Shown here piece after piece: positions 1 to 12,003 of a DNA stretch of 64,000 nt. The stretch comes from Mixophyes australis. Its lineage: Eukaryota; Chordata; Amphibia; Anura; Limnodynastidae. The stretch covers positions 7,616,434 through 7,680,433 of the forward strand of contig JAVHZZ010000008.1 in NCBI GenBank assembly GCA_036250195.1. The letters run 5' to 3'. Both the position numbers and the translations under genes were made by a program. Under the pieces are notes generated by a model. That model was not told the DNA's origin. It ran no database searches and worked only from the letters and a program-made list of their open reading frames with translations. Within the stretch, counting starts at the first letter, position 1, and the number at the start of each line of letters is the position of its first letter.

Positions 1-1330
1 CATGTTGCTTTCCATTAACAAAGTCCTGACTGAGCGGGATAGCCACACAAAATCAGGACTGTCCCAGCAGAATCAGGACAGTTGTCAGATGGCGCTGCCC
101 TCTCCTACCTATTCTTGTAGTTGTCACTACCTGCACTTGTTGGTCTCTTAAGCTCAGTTGCTGCTTGTCTGTATTCCTAGGGGGTGGGGGTTATCAATTC
201 AGTTCCGCCGAACGTCACTGTTGCGCACTTTTTCCGGTACTACGGTACCTGAAGATTGGGGGTTTCTCCTGACACCCCTATGTGTGGGGGGGCAAAGAAA
301 AATCCGTGATGACACATCGCCACAGAGTACCCTCGTGACCGTTCCAGAGGCGCTCTGCGGCTAATTGGATACTCCCCCCCCCCCCCCCAGAATGTTGGAC
401 CCCTGTTTGGCAAAAAGGGAGATACATAAAATATGGAAAATCTAGCAGTGAGTGAGCCCATTTAGGCCTCCCTCCCTCAACCATTCCAGGGTATAAATAC
501 ATACTGGCCAGGAGACTCATTTTGGTTGAGTCTCACGGACTCCAAGGAGTGTATGGCAATCTCCCGCATCTGCCAACTTCCTAGTGAAGTGGACAGAATT
601 AGTTCCAAAATGCCGCAATTCACCGGAAATCGCAGCATTTGGCCCTGGCCCCGCTGTAAAATGACGCAAACATCATTACGTCACGTGGGTGGATCCAAAA
701 TGACGCAATTTTGAGGCCCCGCTCCACGCACGCACACCTCCCCCAGGGAGGCTCCCGGATGCCAACTCCAAAAAGTTGCCAAGTATGGGTAAATATAGTA
801 CCCACATTTTGTAATTAGGCCTCCCTACCTGAAACCAGCCAGACATTAAATTAATAGCATCTACATTTAATAAATAGATCTAATTCCTCCCTACCAGTCC
901 CGTCATTAAATAAATAACATTCATAAGTAATAGACCTAATTCCCCCCACCCTGCCCTGACATTAAATGAATGGTACTAACTTTTAATATATACACCAATT
1001 TCCCCCCAAACAGTCCCAATATTATATATTAGTACTCCTATTTAATAATTGAACCTATTTCCGCCACAAATTGGCCTAATATGAAATAATTGGTATTCAC
1101 AATAAATAGCCCTCCTTCTCCCTAAACTCAGTCCAACATTAAACTGATAAGCCACAAACCACCCTAACTTTAATTAATTCCTTCACACCATCTTAAATTA
1201 TTAGTCATTACTATGACCCCACTATTAAATTAAATAGTCCTCACTGTGAAATAAATTGTTAACCACTAATAAATTAATATTTCCCACTCACTATAAACTG
1301 ATTACTACCCACCCTCACCAGTAAATTAAC
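1..1330. other. Intergenic repeat-rich DNA left of HOOK1
   Basis: No exon was seen. Bases 1-100 and 590-830 resemble pieces of a dispersed element (AATCAGGACTGTCC-type ends; a CCAACTCCAAAAAGTTGCC end near 763-781 related to the one at 16617-16638). Bases 830-1320 form an AT-rich stretch in which an ATTAAA-type motif recurs every 40-70 bases between CC-rich spacers. A C-run lies at 373-389. Confidence 0.5.
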
Positions 1331-1331
1331 A

Positions 1332-1645
1332 CCCCAGGTGCAAATGCAGGATTTGTAGAGGGGGGTCTCCACACCACACCGCCAGTGGGCGTGACCAGCA
1401 TGCATGGGGGCGTGGCTATAATTTTAGACAGTGCTTGGCTGCTCTCCAACTCTTCCTATCCCTACATAGACAATGCTGCGTGCACTACTATTAGGTGCAC
1501 ACAGCTCTCTTTTTTCAAGCAGAGCCGTGTGAAGCCGGGGCAGGGTCCAGCCACCTCAATTATACAGTGCCCCAGGCTTGGAGGGGGGTTTCCAGGCACT
1601 AGGAACCCCCCCCCCCCCCCTCGGTTTGCCCTTGCACCCAGCCCC
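1332..1645 (+). repeat. Dispersed repeat, copy 1 (pair with 55997-56217)
   Basis: Shares long stretches with 55997-56217, such as CCAGCATGCATGGGGGCG and ATAATTTTAGACAGTGCT, and the closing GAGGGGGGTTTCCAGGCAC. Both copies are in the same orientation. The class of element is not known. Confidence 0.75.
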
Positions 1646-1929
1646 CACCCTTATTACAATAAGCCCTCAAAACCTAGGTTGGCATTGTAGCGGAGATGGG
1701 GCTTAATGATTAGATTTGCGCCATCAAGACCCCCTCCTCCCGTGCAATGGCGTGAATTTTGGCGAATCAAAGGCGTCATTGGGCTCCCTCGTGCGCTTGT
1801 CACATGACCTCCCCTCCAGGTATATTCCGGGGGTGAGGTTTTAAAATTGGTCAAGTAGGTGGCGACCTGGGAGGTTAAGAGGGTGGTTGAGGAATTTTAT
1901 ATAATTTCAGCCGCCACCTTCTAACGGCA

Positions 1930-2236
1930 GATGAACCATACCTACCAACTTTTAAATGTAGGCCACCAGGAAATCTGGGGGGGAGAGGTGGGCTCAGCGA
2001 ATCGCATTATTTAGCTCCGCCCCTGCAACGCAATAACGCAGACGTAATTTTACCGTGTGGGGGCAGGGCCAAAATAACGCGAATTCCCCGTGAATCACGT
2101 CATGGAGGCTCCAAATCCTGCCCACTTCCTAGTGAAGTGGGCAGATACAGGAGGATGCCCTACTCTCCCGGGAGTCCTACCGGAATTCAGGAGTCTCCTG
2201 GACATTCCGGGAGAGTTGACAAGTATAAGACAAACT
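1930..2236. repeat. Dispersed element with ACCTACCAACTTTT / GTTGACAAGTAT ends
   Basis: Starts ATACCTACCAACTTTTAAAT and ends GGGAGAGTTGACAAGTATAA, with GC-rich inner sequence (CGGGAGTCCTACCGG). Related sequences are at 13740-13815, 15904-16168 and 16325-16640. The ends are short inverted repeats, so this is probably a non-autonomous DNA transposon. Confidence 0.6.
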
Positions 2237-2699
2237 CTTCTGATAATTTGGGGAGATCGCAACCCCATAAAAATCCTAAGCGTGATCTATCCAATTTGAT
2301 CCGAGTAGTTTTTTTTTCTTTTTTGCATAAGCTGCTCTGAATTATTTTATTTTATTATATTTAACTTTGATTTGTGAACAATATGTGAATATCGTATATT
2401 CAACAGCAATTTGTTCTTGTCAAGTATCACTTATATGTAATATTATCAATTAGATTGATAGGTATTAACTTTTTTTTTTCTGAAAAAGGAAATAATTTAA
2501 AAAATAAATGTTGGTATGTTCCCATTAAGTAGTTTTCACCATCACTGTGGACACCTGTCAATTATAATGAAATGTAGACAACTGTGTGAGAACTGTTTAT
2601 TGTTTCACTTATTACAACAAGTATTTATATTATGAGGTAAATAATGTTAATAATGACAGCAATAGTTGGAGGAGTTTAATAATGAAACCCCACAGCCCC

Positions 2700-3184
2700 C
2701 ACCTTCATGGGTCTCCCCCCAATATCTGAGGCGACCGCTTCATGTTCTATTCGCCTCACGTATAATCTCGCAAGGCGGGAACGCCAGCGGACACCGCCTT
2801 ATATACCCCCAAATCCAATCACCTGCAAGGGATTTCGCTTGACGAAAAGGGATTGGCCCGAACTTGGCTCCGGACCAAATGATTGGTCCTCAGCTGGTGA
2901 CAATCACCTGCTGCAGACCTTGGGGGGCGTAGCCCCTCCACCTGTCATCCGTTGTGGGAGTAGCTAACACAGCAGCGCTAGGGGGCGTGGATTAAGTGCG
3001 CTATTCACGTAGGAGACTTACGTCGTCATGGCTCCGTAGATCCCATTCAAGAGACGGAGACTTACGTCAAACAAAGGAAAGAGGCTGCGTTTACCGTCTA
3101 GCGCCCTCTTCCCTGCTTCCCTGTTCCCAGGTGAGGTCAGCTAGATCGGGAAGACAGAGGGAAGGAAGTGGTGACAAGAGAGAG
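2700..3184 (+). promoter_or_regulatory. HOOK1: HOOK1 promoter region and 5' UTR
   Basis: The sequence is richer in CpG than its surroundings. It has a CCAAT box at 2815-2819, inverted CCAAT boxes (ATTGG) at 2852-2856 and 2882-2886, and an E2F-like GGCGGGAA at 2774-2781. A 13-base direct repeat GGAGACTTACGTC lies at 3012-3024 and 3056-3068; the second copy runs into a CRE-like TTACGTCA (3062-3069). No TATA box is evident in a convincing place and the start site was not located. A minimal upstream ORF of three codons (ATG GCT CCG TAG) sits at 3028-3039 and would be in the leader if transcription starts upstream of it. Confidence 0.6.
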
Positions 3185-3229
3185 ATGGCCGGGAAGGAGA
3201 ACGAGCTGTGCGAGAGCCTCATTATCTGG
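3185..3229 (+). CDS. HOOK1: HOOK1 exon 1, residues 1-15
   Basis: The start MAGKENELCESLIIW matches the LCxSLxxW start of Hook proteins. The ATG has G at -3 and G at +4, a good Kozak context. The donor is TGG|GTGAGA, phase 0. The frame stays open upstream but without an in-frame ATG nearby, which supports this start. Confidence 0.95.
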
Positions 3230-6200
3230 GTGAGATGGGGGCAGCTGTTAGTGACGTCATATGTGGGGGGCATAGGGGGGGGGGGTCTATGGTGTATTTC
3301 TATTTATAGGGGTCCCTCAGATCATGGGTGTCCTGTACACACTACATCAGCCTTATCCTTTGCTGCTGCACATTAATATATTTAATAATTCATGAGTTTT
3401 GGTGTCTCTTTGGCATTATTGTTCAGTATTCATGGACATTATTCAATTATAGTATTATGCAATGCACATTATTCTTTTTATGACTTGCATATCAGATGTT
3501 TGTATTATACTGCAGATGTAGGCAATCTGTGGCTCTTCAGCTGTTGTGGAACTACAAGTCCCAGCACAGCCTGGTACTAAAGCTGGGTACACACTACAGA
3601 AATTTCCACCAACTTTTTATGCCGAGCGATTTTACATGCGACCGATGTTCCGATCGCTCGGTCCATGGGCTGCATACACACTAGCCTTGTTTAGGACGAT
3701 AAAGGGAAGAGCGGACGTCCCTTTAGCGACTTTTTTACAGCCATGTTGTCCTGAGCAATGACTGTAATTTCGCACTCACTATCGTGGATCGGTCGGAAGT
3801 TTATACACACTACACAGCGGAAACGAGATTGGAACGAAAATATTAAACGGTACGACCAACCAAATGAGGCGACAATCGTCCATTTGGGCAGACTTTCGAC
3901 CATCGTGTCACTGCACACACTGACCCGACTTTTGAACGAGCGGTCGTATGTCGGCTGATTGAGCCGATTATCGGATGAAAACTGTGTAGTGTGTACCCAG
4001 CTTAAGACTGACACAGTTCCCCTACTTTGGACTTTAATACTGAAATTGTTAAATTTATTTTTCATTAATCCTATTTTAATCAAATCAGTTTTTATGCAAA
4101 TAAACTAAGTAGACCGTGAATAAAAAAGTTGGGTATTTTATTACACATAACTCCCCCCCCTTAATAAATTGTCAAGAATTGCAGCAATAGGCAATGCCCG
4201 GGCTTTTAACGTTCTAGTTTTTCTAAAGTATTTATTTCAATGGCTTATTAACCCCAAACAAGAATTTCTGCATGACATTGTTTTGCATTTATTTGTTTTT
4301 ACATTTTATAGGATTGCATGTCCTATAGATTGTGAGCTTGCGAGCAGGGTTCTCTTACCTCTCTGTCTCTATGTATTACACAGTATTGTCTTATTAATGT
4401 TTGTTCCCAATTGTAAAGCGCTACGGAATTTGCTGGCGCTATATAAATAAATGTTGATGATGATTATACAGTGTTTTATGGTTGACAATATATATGTTTT
4501 GATTTTAGAAAGACTTAACCGGTATATTTACTAAACTGTGGGTTTAAAAAAGTGGAGATAACTAGAATCTGATTGGTTGTTACGGGCAACATCTCCACTT
4601 TTTCAAATCCGCAGTTTAGTAAATATACCCCTTAATGTGTTTGTCACGTGATTGCACTTTTGATGGCTTATTACAAATCTGTCACAGAAATAAAATGTAG
4701 GGTATACTATGAAGCTTATTCAGTAATGGTCCTTTGCCTGTTTTCAAACTGTTGATTTTATGGAAACTGTGTCTCAGAAGAGCAAACATCATTAGCTAAG
4801 TAGTATAATCTCATTAGGACATATTTACCTGTACTTTAGGGAGCTGTGGAGCAGTGGGCTGAATAATTAAAGGTACCACAGACTACCTTGTGAGTATGTT
4901 TACATACTGTCAAAAATGGTGCTTATATGAAATTATAAAATATAAAGACAAACTGTGGACTAAATTTCACATATGTGTGTATATATGGTTGCGAACCATC
5001 AGTATATTATACATACACACCCAGCGGCATTTTTATTATTAGTTATTATTTTATTTGGGACTTTGTACCCACTGGTAAACAAGAAAAATACTTTGTGATC
5101 TCAAAGAAATACAAAACCACATCTATGAAGCTTTTTTCAGCTGTGAGTCTACGGGCTCCTTGTATTAAAATGGGGCGATATGTATGATTTTCCATCGCTG
5201 CTTATCACGGAGATAGAAAATCATTAAAATATTGCTGAGGTAGCAAAGTGTTTGTTAATTTACCGCTTCGTTGGATCGGTCTCCGGGGATCTGCAGATGC
5301 GTTAGTCGGCTAAAAATAAATTGATTTAAATTATAAGAAAAGTAGTTTAGTTTTAAAATATTCCCAATTGAAAAAAATATATATAAATAATTAAAAAACA
5401 TTTTGTTTTTTTATAATACTCTGTCGTCATCCTGAGATGGTTATAGCAGAAGAAGAATTGTGGCTGTACTTGTTCAAGATTGTTATCCATAGCTTTCTCT
5501 GTATTTCAGAGATAACTAGGTATAGTTATAAGAAAAAAATATTGAAGGAGCTTACAATCTAAACAGTGAAATGGAAGGGCTACATTGTACCTGTTTAGAA
5601 TTATATATTTGTTATTATTTTCCAATTGCATAAGGTGTAAATGTGTGTTTAAATTCATACCAAGTTGTTTGGTTGCTTTTTAAGCCATATGAACTCATGT
5701 TGGACTAACGTAGCTTAATACCGTATTATATTTCCGATTGAAGCTATCTAAATTCCACCTTCATTGAGAACACTCGTATGGATGTCAAAGGCAGGATCTG
5801 TTGAATAAAACTGTCTTTAAATTGAGTAACAGAGCTTAGTGGTGTAATGTGTGACAGGTCTCCGCAGCAAAGACAGATTAATAACTTCTGTCACCTAAGA
5901 CGTATAAGAATAAGATTATATTTCAGTGCATTAAAAACCTTAATAATAAGCCACAACCAGTTTTTAGAATAAAGCTTCATGAAGTGAGAGGTTAGTACAC
6001 AGCCAGCTTTTAGCATGGGTCAAATGATTGTAACATAGACTGGAATTTTTATCCTTTGATGCACATTTTGTTGGCAGTAAATTAGATCGTTGATATAAAG
6101 AAGGAGCTTGTAAATAATTGTGACTTGTGTTTGTACCTGTAAATAATTTATATCTTGCTATTGATTATTTTTATACACCAGTCTACTTACATTTATTAGC

Positions 6201-9200
6201 ATATAAACAAGCATTTGTAAACTTGCCTGATGAAGGGGCCTCTGTGCTCTGAAAACTAGCAAATATAAACATTTATTTTGGTTAGCCGATAAAGGTATCA
6301 CTCCTATAATACTTTTTGTCTTTTTTGACACAAAAGTATTCAACATCACACAGCATATAAACAGAAAAGAGTTACAGGAAGCAGTCGTTGTATCTACCTG
6401 CAGACCTAATTAGATGTACAGTTGCCATGCAAATTATTCACCCCTTTCACATTTTAAATTCATACGTGGAAACAAAGTCGATTTATTCAGGAATACACCT
6501 GAATAAATCCTGGAACAATCAGTTCTCTTTAGAGGGTGCATAATTAAAAAATTGGAATCCACCTGTAAACAATTAAAGTGTTTCAATTAATCCCAAAATA
6601 AATACACCTTTGTGAGAGGTCCCACAGTTGGTTAGTGCTTTTCCATACATGAGCTTCATCGTGAAGATTAAATAAGATTCAAAACCAAATCCGAGAAAAG
6701 GTTATTGGATTGCACCAATCGTGGGAAAGATATAAGAGGATTTCAACGACTTTTATTATTCCCTGGTGCAGTTTCGTAATAAAGGAATGGAAAGAATATG
6801 GATTCTGGAATTTGTCTATAGGAAGGGAATTTGTTTGAGAGGCAACAGGAGGGGGGGCACTACAAAAATATACACTTTACGATGGGTAATAGTGATGAAG
6901 AAAACTCACATGAGTGCTTGCTGGAGAGCATAGACATAGACCCATATAACAAATACAGGAAGATTTTATGGACCAAGTAACTAAAGTTGGGTACACACTA
7001 CAGAAAATTATTGCAGATGCAATTTCTGTAACGATTTCACCAACCACTGAAAGTCCCGATGATCATGCAGATTCCTGTGTACACACCTACACGATTTACC
7101 TTCAGATCTGTGATCTTCATCTCTCATAACCATCTACTGAAAGGATTGTGACTCTGTACACTGTACAGATATCTGCCTACACTGCTGGTCATTGGTGTGT
7201 ACACACTTCCACATTTGCCCGACATTGTTCCATCGCTGATCGTGATTTTTGATTGGTTTATAAAAATCAAATCAAACAATGTAATGTGCTTTCGTACAGT
7301 AAAACATGATTGTGGGAGTGTACAGACTACTGATTGGCACACTAATTGGTTGAAAATCCTGTAGTGTGTGCCAAGCTTTATGCTGGGCAGCATCCTAAGA
7401 ACACTCCTTACCGTGATCATGGTGCCGGAATACAACATTATGGTGATGCTTCACAGACTAGAAAATAAAAAGAAAAATGGATGGCACGAGATTTGGACAA
7501 ATCTTTGAGGAAAACCTGTTGTGGTCCTAGTGACGTAGGGCTTGGGCGAATATGTATATTCCAGCAATGACCCAAAGCACACAGTAAAGGCCATATTGAA
7601 GTGGCTTAAATTAAAAAAAAAAATCAATTTCCTAGAGTGGCCCAATGAAAGCCCAGGGGGTATATTTACTAAACTGCGGGTTTGAAAAAGTGGAGGTGTT
7701 GCCCATAACAACCAATCATATTCTAGCTGACATTTTGTAGAATGTAGCTGTCATACATTTAGTACAATCTAATTGGTTGCTATAGGCAACCTGTGGATGG
7801 ATTTGATTGTTACAAAATGTCAACATCCAAACTGGTGGAACTCAAACATTCTGCAAGAAGAATTGGTGATAACTATCTGCAGTGTCCGGAGGTGCAAATA
7901 GAGGCACAGCTGTAATATATTGGGGGGAGGGGGGGTAAATACTGACGTAATCAAACATTGCAGCTAAATCAGCTTCTCCTTGAAGGGAGGTGGGGGTGGA
8001 ATGTATTTATGTAATAAAATATTGTTTCATTTGTAATAGTACTAGTTGTATTTTTTAGTTGACATTACAGAGTATTTTATGTTTATTAGTGGTAAGAACT
8101 CTAAAATAAATCAGTTTTGATTCCTTGATATACAATATGAAATAAGAATAATATTAGTACATTTTACAGTCACTGTAGTAAATGGTTAATTGATAGTGTT
8201 GCGTAAAAAGAAACCATGATTTACTGATTTATAAAATAATAACAATATGTAATATTTACAGGTTCATGTTTTTATAATGTGGTGAAGTAAATACATTGCC
8301 TTTATTGACATTCATTAAACACCCTGATAGAGTATTTTATATCTCAGTTTTAAACATCAATAGTTGAATCAATTTTCTCTATTTGTCGTAGTACGTTACC
8401 ATGACTGGTGAACATGTGTTATTTCTTGTTGCATTCATGTCAGATATAATTCAGGCTGTTATGGGGCAAACTAACTACGTAGTACTAGGAAGGTTTATCT
8501 AATAATGTGTATATACTTGTCACGCTCTGCCGCATTATACCCACTGGTGTGTTTGTCAAGCGCAATTGTGTGTGACACGCGGTTGTTAATATCGTTTTTT
8601 ATCGCCTTTCCGAGGACGTTGGAGGTGACCTAGGAGTGCTCATTGTGTTCACTTGTATTAACGCCAAGTGAATGGTTCAGGGGGCGTTCTGAGAAACGCA
8701 ACACGGCCAAATGCGTCTGGACACGGGGTTGTCAGACACGGGGTTGTCAGACACAGTCATTTCCATTTTTAAACCTGGTTACATGGATTCCACAGATCTT
8801 GCCTTTAATTAAAATAAATTCTGATGGGGTAATGTGCCGAAAATCAGCGAGTTTACTTCAGATTTATACATTTACCTCTAAGTGTAATTTCTCTAGTGCT
8901 GGTTAGCGCTGTTTTGGGGAACTTGAGCTGCAGTAGTCAACATGGTATTTAGTTGTAAAAATAAAGACATTTTCTACAGTGTCTTTAGCTTCTGTAAGTA
9001 TGGAGTATGCATTAGGTGGTCGGTGTTTGGTATTACCAATGGCTGCTAATCAGACCACTATATATTGATATGATAAGTTTGAAAAACAGTAAGTACTAGA
9101 TTTACTAAAGGGTGGTTTGATGAAGACGATAGTTTTCGGCTGTTTTTCCGGCAGTTTCAAAACCGCCATTAAAACGGCCAGAATGAACATTTTTAAAAAC

Positions 9201-11912
9201 CAACCAGTTTACAAATAGCCATCCGGATTTTTACAATGATGAACATACAAACAGCCGGATTTACTAAGCCGCGGTTTGCAAAACCGCCATCCAACAGCCA
9301 AAACAAAAGAGGTGGTTGTTAGCGGCGAGATTACTCCAACTGCTGGTGTCTGAGCTATCTGGCCATTCAGAACATTAGAGGAGGCAGCATTCGCATTTAA
9401 ATTATTGAGGCAATCATTATTTATAGATTAAGGGGCAAAAATTAATTTATAATTAACTTATGGGTGCAAATGTTCTTCTTTTTTTAAAAAACATTTTGTT
9501 TTTGAAGAGTCAAACGATACAAAACATTAGGATACGGATATAACAATGTCACATATCATTTCAACAATACAAGATATATAGTAAGTGCAGTAGAAAAAAA
9601 AGGACATTGATGTTAACATTTTAGTGTCGGATGGCTCCGGTTTATATGTAAGGAGGAAGGAGATAGTAGGAAGAAGAGGGACAGCGGGGCTAGAGCCGTG
9701 TAGAGAGAGAAGTGGGAGAGGAAGGATTTCAACCTGGAGGTCCGAATCTATAAACGCATCAGGGGAAGGAAATGAGCTTCTCTTGGTCACATAAAGGGAG
9801 AGTGAAAGTTGAAGAAAGATAACTACGGGGACCAAATGTTATTAAAGGATTTAGAGGAGTTGTTGAGAATCTACTAATGTTCTATCAACGAGAAGCAGCA
9901 ATCTCGTGAATCACACACCAATCATCAGCATTGAGGGCCTCTCTCACAGGCCAGTTCATGGGGGTCGTTCTGGTCCTGGGTGGTCAGGGAGAGTTCTGAG
10001 TAGAGGGTTGATATTAAACTTGCCGTGGAGGATTGACGAAGACAGAGGGATTCAAAAGAGGTGAGTGGTCGGGCAGAGAGTCGTATTTGGTAGGGACCGC
10101 AATGGCATCCTGTCAGTAGGGGTGAGGTCATCCAAAAATCTGACACCTCAAGAATGCCATGCGGCGAACACGGTGGGCATGAGGCTTGGGGGAAGTCTGG
10201 GGAGTTGAAGAGTGAAATAACCGGAGAGGGTTGAGGAGACATGGTGTATTTCTGAGAGGCCATGTCCCAAATTGTCAAAGAATGAGAAACGTTTACCCGA
10301 CCAGATAAGTTAGGAGATTGTGAATTGGAGAAATTTAAACACATAGGAAGGGACAAAGAGGGTCTGAAATAGATAGAGGAGCCCGGGGAGAATGTTAATT
10401 TTGATTGTGTTAATGTGACCTATCCAGGAGATGAGACAGTGGGATCATGTGGTTAGATCTGATTTAATTTGGGAAATTAGGCGGGGGAAGTTGGTTTGGA
10501 AAAGTTGGTGATATCGTTGGGTAATGTAAATTCCAAGGTATTTTATTTTTTTGGAGCAAATTTTAGTTTCCATCATAGTAAGGGGACACTAAGATCGTGA
10601 GGGAGGGGAGAGAGAGAGAGAGGCAGTGGATATGTGGAAGTTTAAAACCGCCACCAAACATGATTCTTAGTAAATCTAGCCCTAAAGGTCATTTACTTTG
10701 GGGGAATTTAATTGGCCACGTTACTACGGTAATTTTTTACCGCTGATTTTTGCTTGCAGCTCCTGCAATTATTGCAAAATACTCATTTATGTCTGAATAG
10801 GGCAAGAATAAACATCAGGGCGATCTTAATTGCATTTTGTCACATTTGAATCTTTTATTTCATTGCTAGAATTGCGCCTATAAGTGCACTTATGTGTAGA
10901 AGCACGGGGGCGGAAAACGTGACTCCACACTCCATTCCCGATATGTGCGTCACTTCCAGAGTCATATAATTAGGACAGTACCTAAAAAATTGGACTATTA
11001 GGAGGTGCTAGATCTCCACCATCCCCAGTGATGTGTGAAGCAAAGTAATTACTTTTTTTTTTTTTTAATAAATAAATACAATTTCTTAAAGCAAAGTGAT
11101 TTGTGAAGGGAAGCCGGCTCTGTTGGTCGATCACTCTAATCTGCATGCACCCACTTTCCTGGACATGCACAGAGCGAGGTCACACAAGTTACACAAACTG
11201 TGGTCGTACCCGTCTGTGTCCACCTGCTACATGGGCAACACTGCTTTACACTCCCTCTTTCTTACCGTTTTGTTGATGACTTCCTATGTGAGATATGAGC
11301 TTTGGTGCTGAATTTGGAGGCATCAGTAAGTGACCTGTGACCGCTGATTAAGAGGCTGTTTGCATAACGTATCATTTATCAGCTGACCTTTAGCGCTCAG
11401 TTTTACCACACGCGCTCTTGGCTCCGTTGCTCCTGGTCACAGATTACTTTTCTGGCTTTTTGAACATGTCAACATAATAAAATTAATATGGTGCAAAGTT
11501 TATATGGTTCATGTTTTTTGCTTGTATCTTCAATTTAACTTGAAATGTCACTCACAGGTGAGCAGCGGCTATATAGAAATATCTGATGCTGGGGCCAAGT
11601 GATTGGAGTAACGTGAGGGACTGTAACAGGATCAGAGGACGTCCGCTCACTGCCCTATAGCTGCCATCTGCCAACCAGATTTTCCCGCATTCCAAAATCA
11701 TCCACCCTACTTAGATATCATTTTGTTGGTATTACTCTTCTTGGGGACATTCCAATATGGCTTGTGAGCAGCGCCATCTTTTCCTCCTTGTCTTTCTCCC
11801 TCTCTGATTCATCCTGCTCGCTCTCTCTCTCTCTCTCTCTTCCCGTCTCCATCTTTCCCCCCCCCTCTCTTATCCATCTCTCTCTCTCTCTCTCTCTTTT
11901 TTCTTCTCTCTT

Positions 11913-11944
<32 letters not shown>

Positions 11945-11958
11945 TCTTTCTTCTCTCT

Positions 11959-12003
<45 letters not shown>

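Larger units (their letters stand above)
6410..7925 (+). pseudogene. Tc1/mariner-like transposon fossil with nested MITEs
   Basis: Bases about 7440-7655 read, with frame breaks, like the catalytic end of a Tc1-type transposase: a GACCCAAAGCACACAGT segment (PKHT motif) followed by codons reading FLEWPNESP. The expected next motif (DLNPIE) is cut by a palindromic MITE from about 7657, and the Tc1 sequence resumes at about 7788 with CTGTGGATGGATTTG. Stops and insertions make it dead. Confidence 0.65.

Noticed and set aside
2996..3184. N-terminal extension of HOOK1
   Set aside because: The frame is open but begins at GTG, has no ATG, and other Hook proteins start at the LCxSL segment as here.
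9925..10356. A 143-residue minus-strand protein
   Set aside because: It lies in the wrong or broken frame of the L1-like fossil, whose true frame is interrupted.
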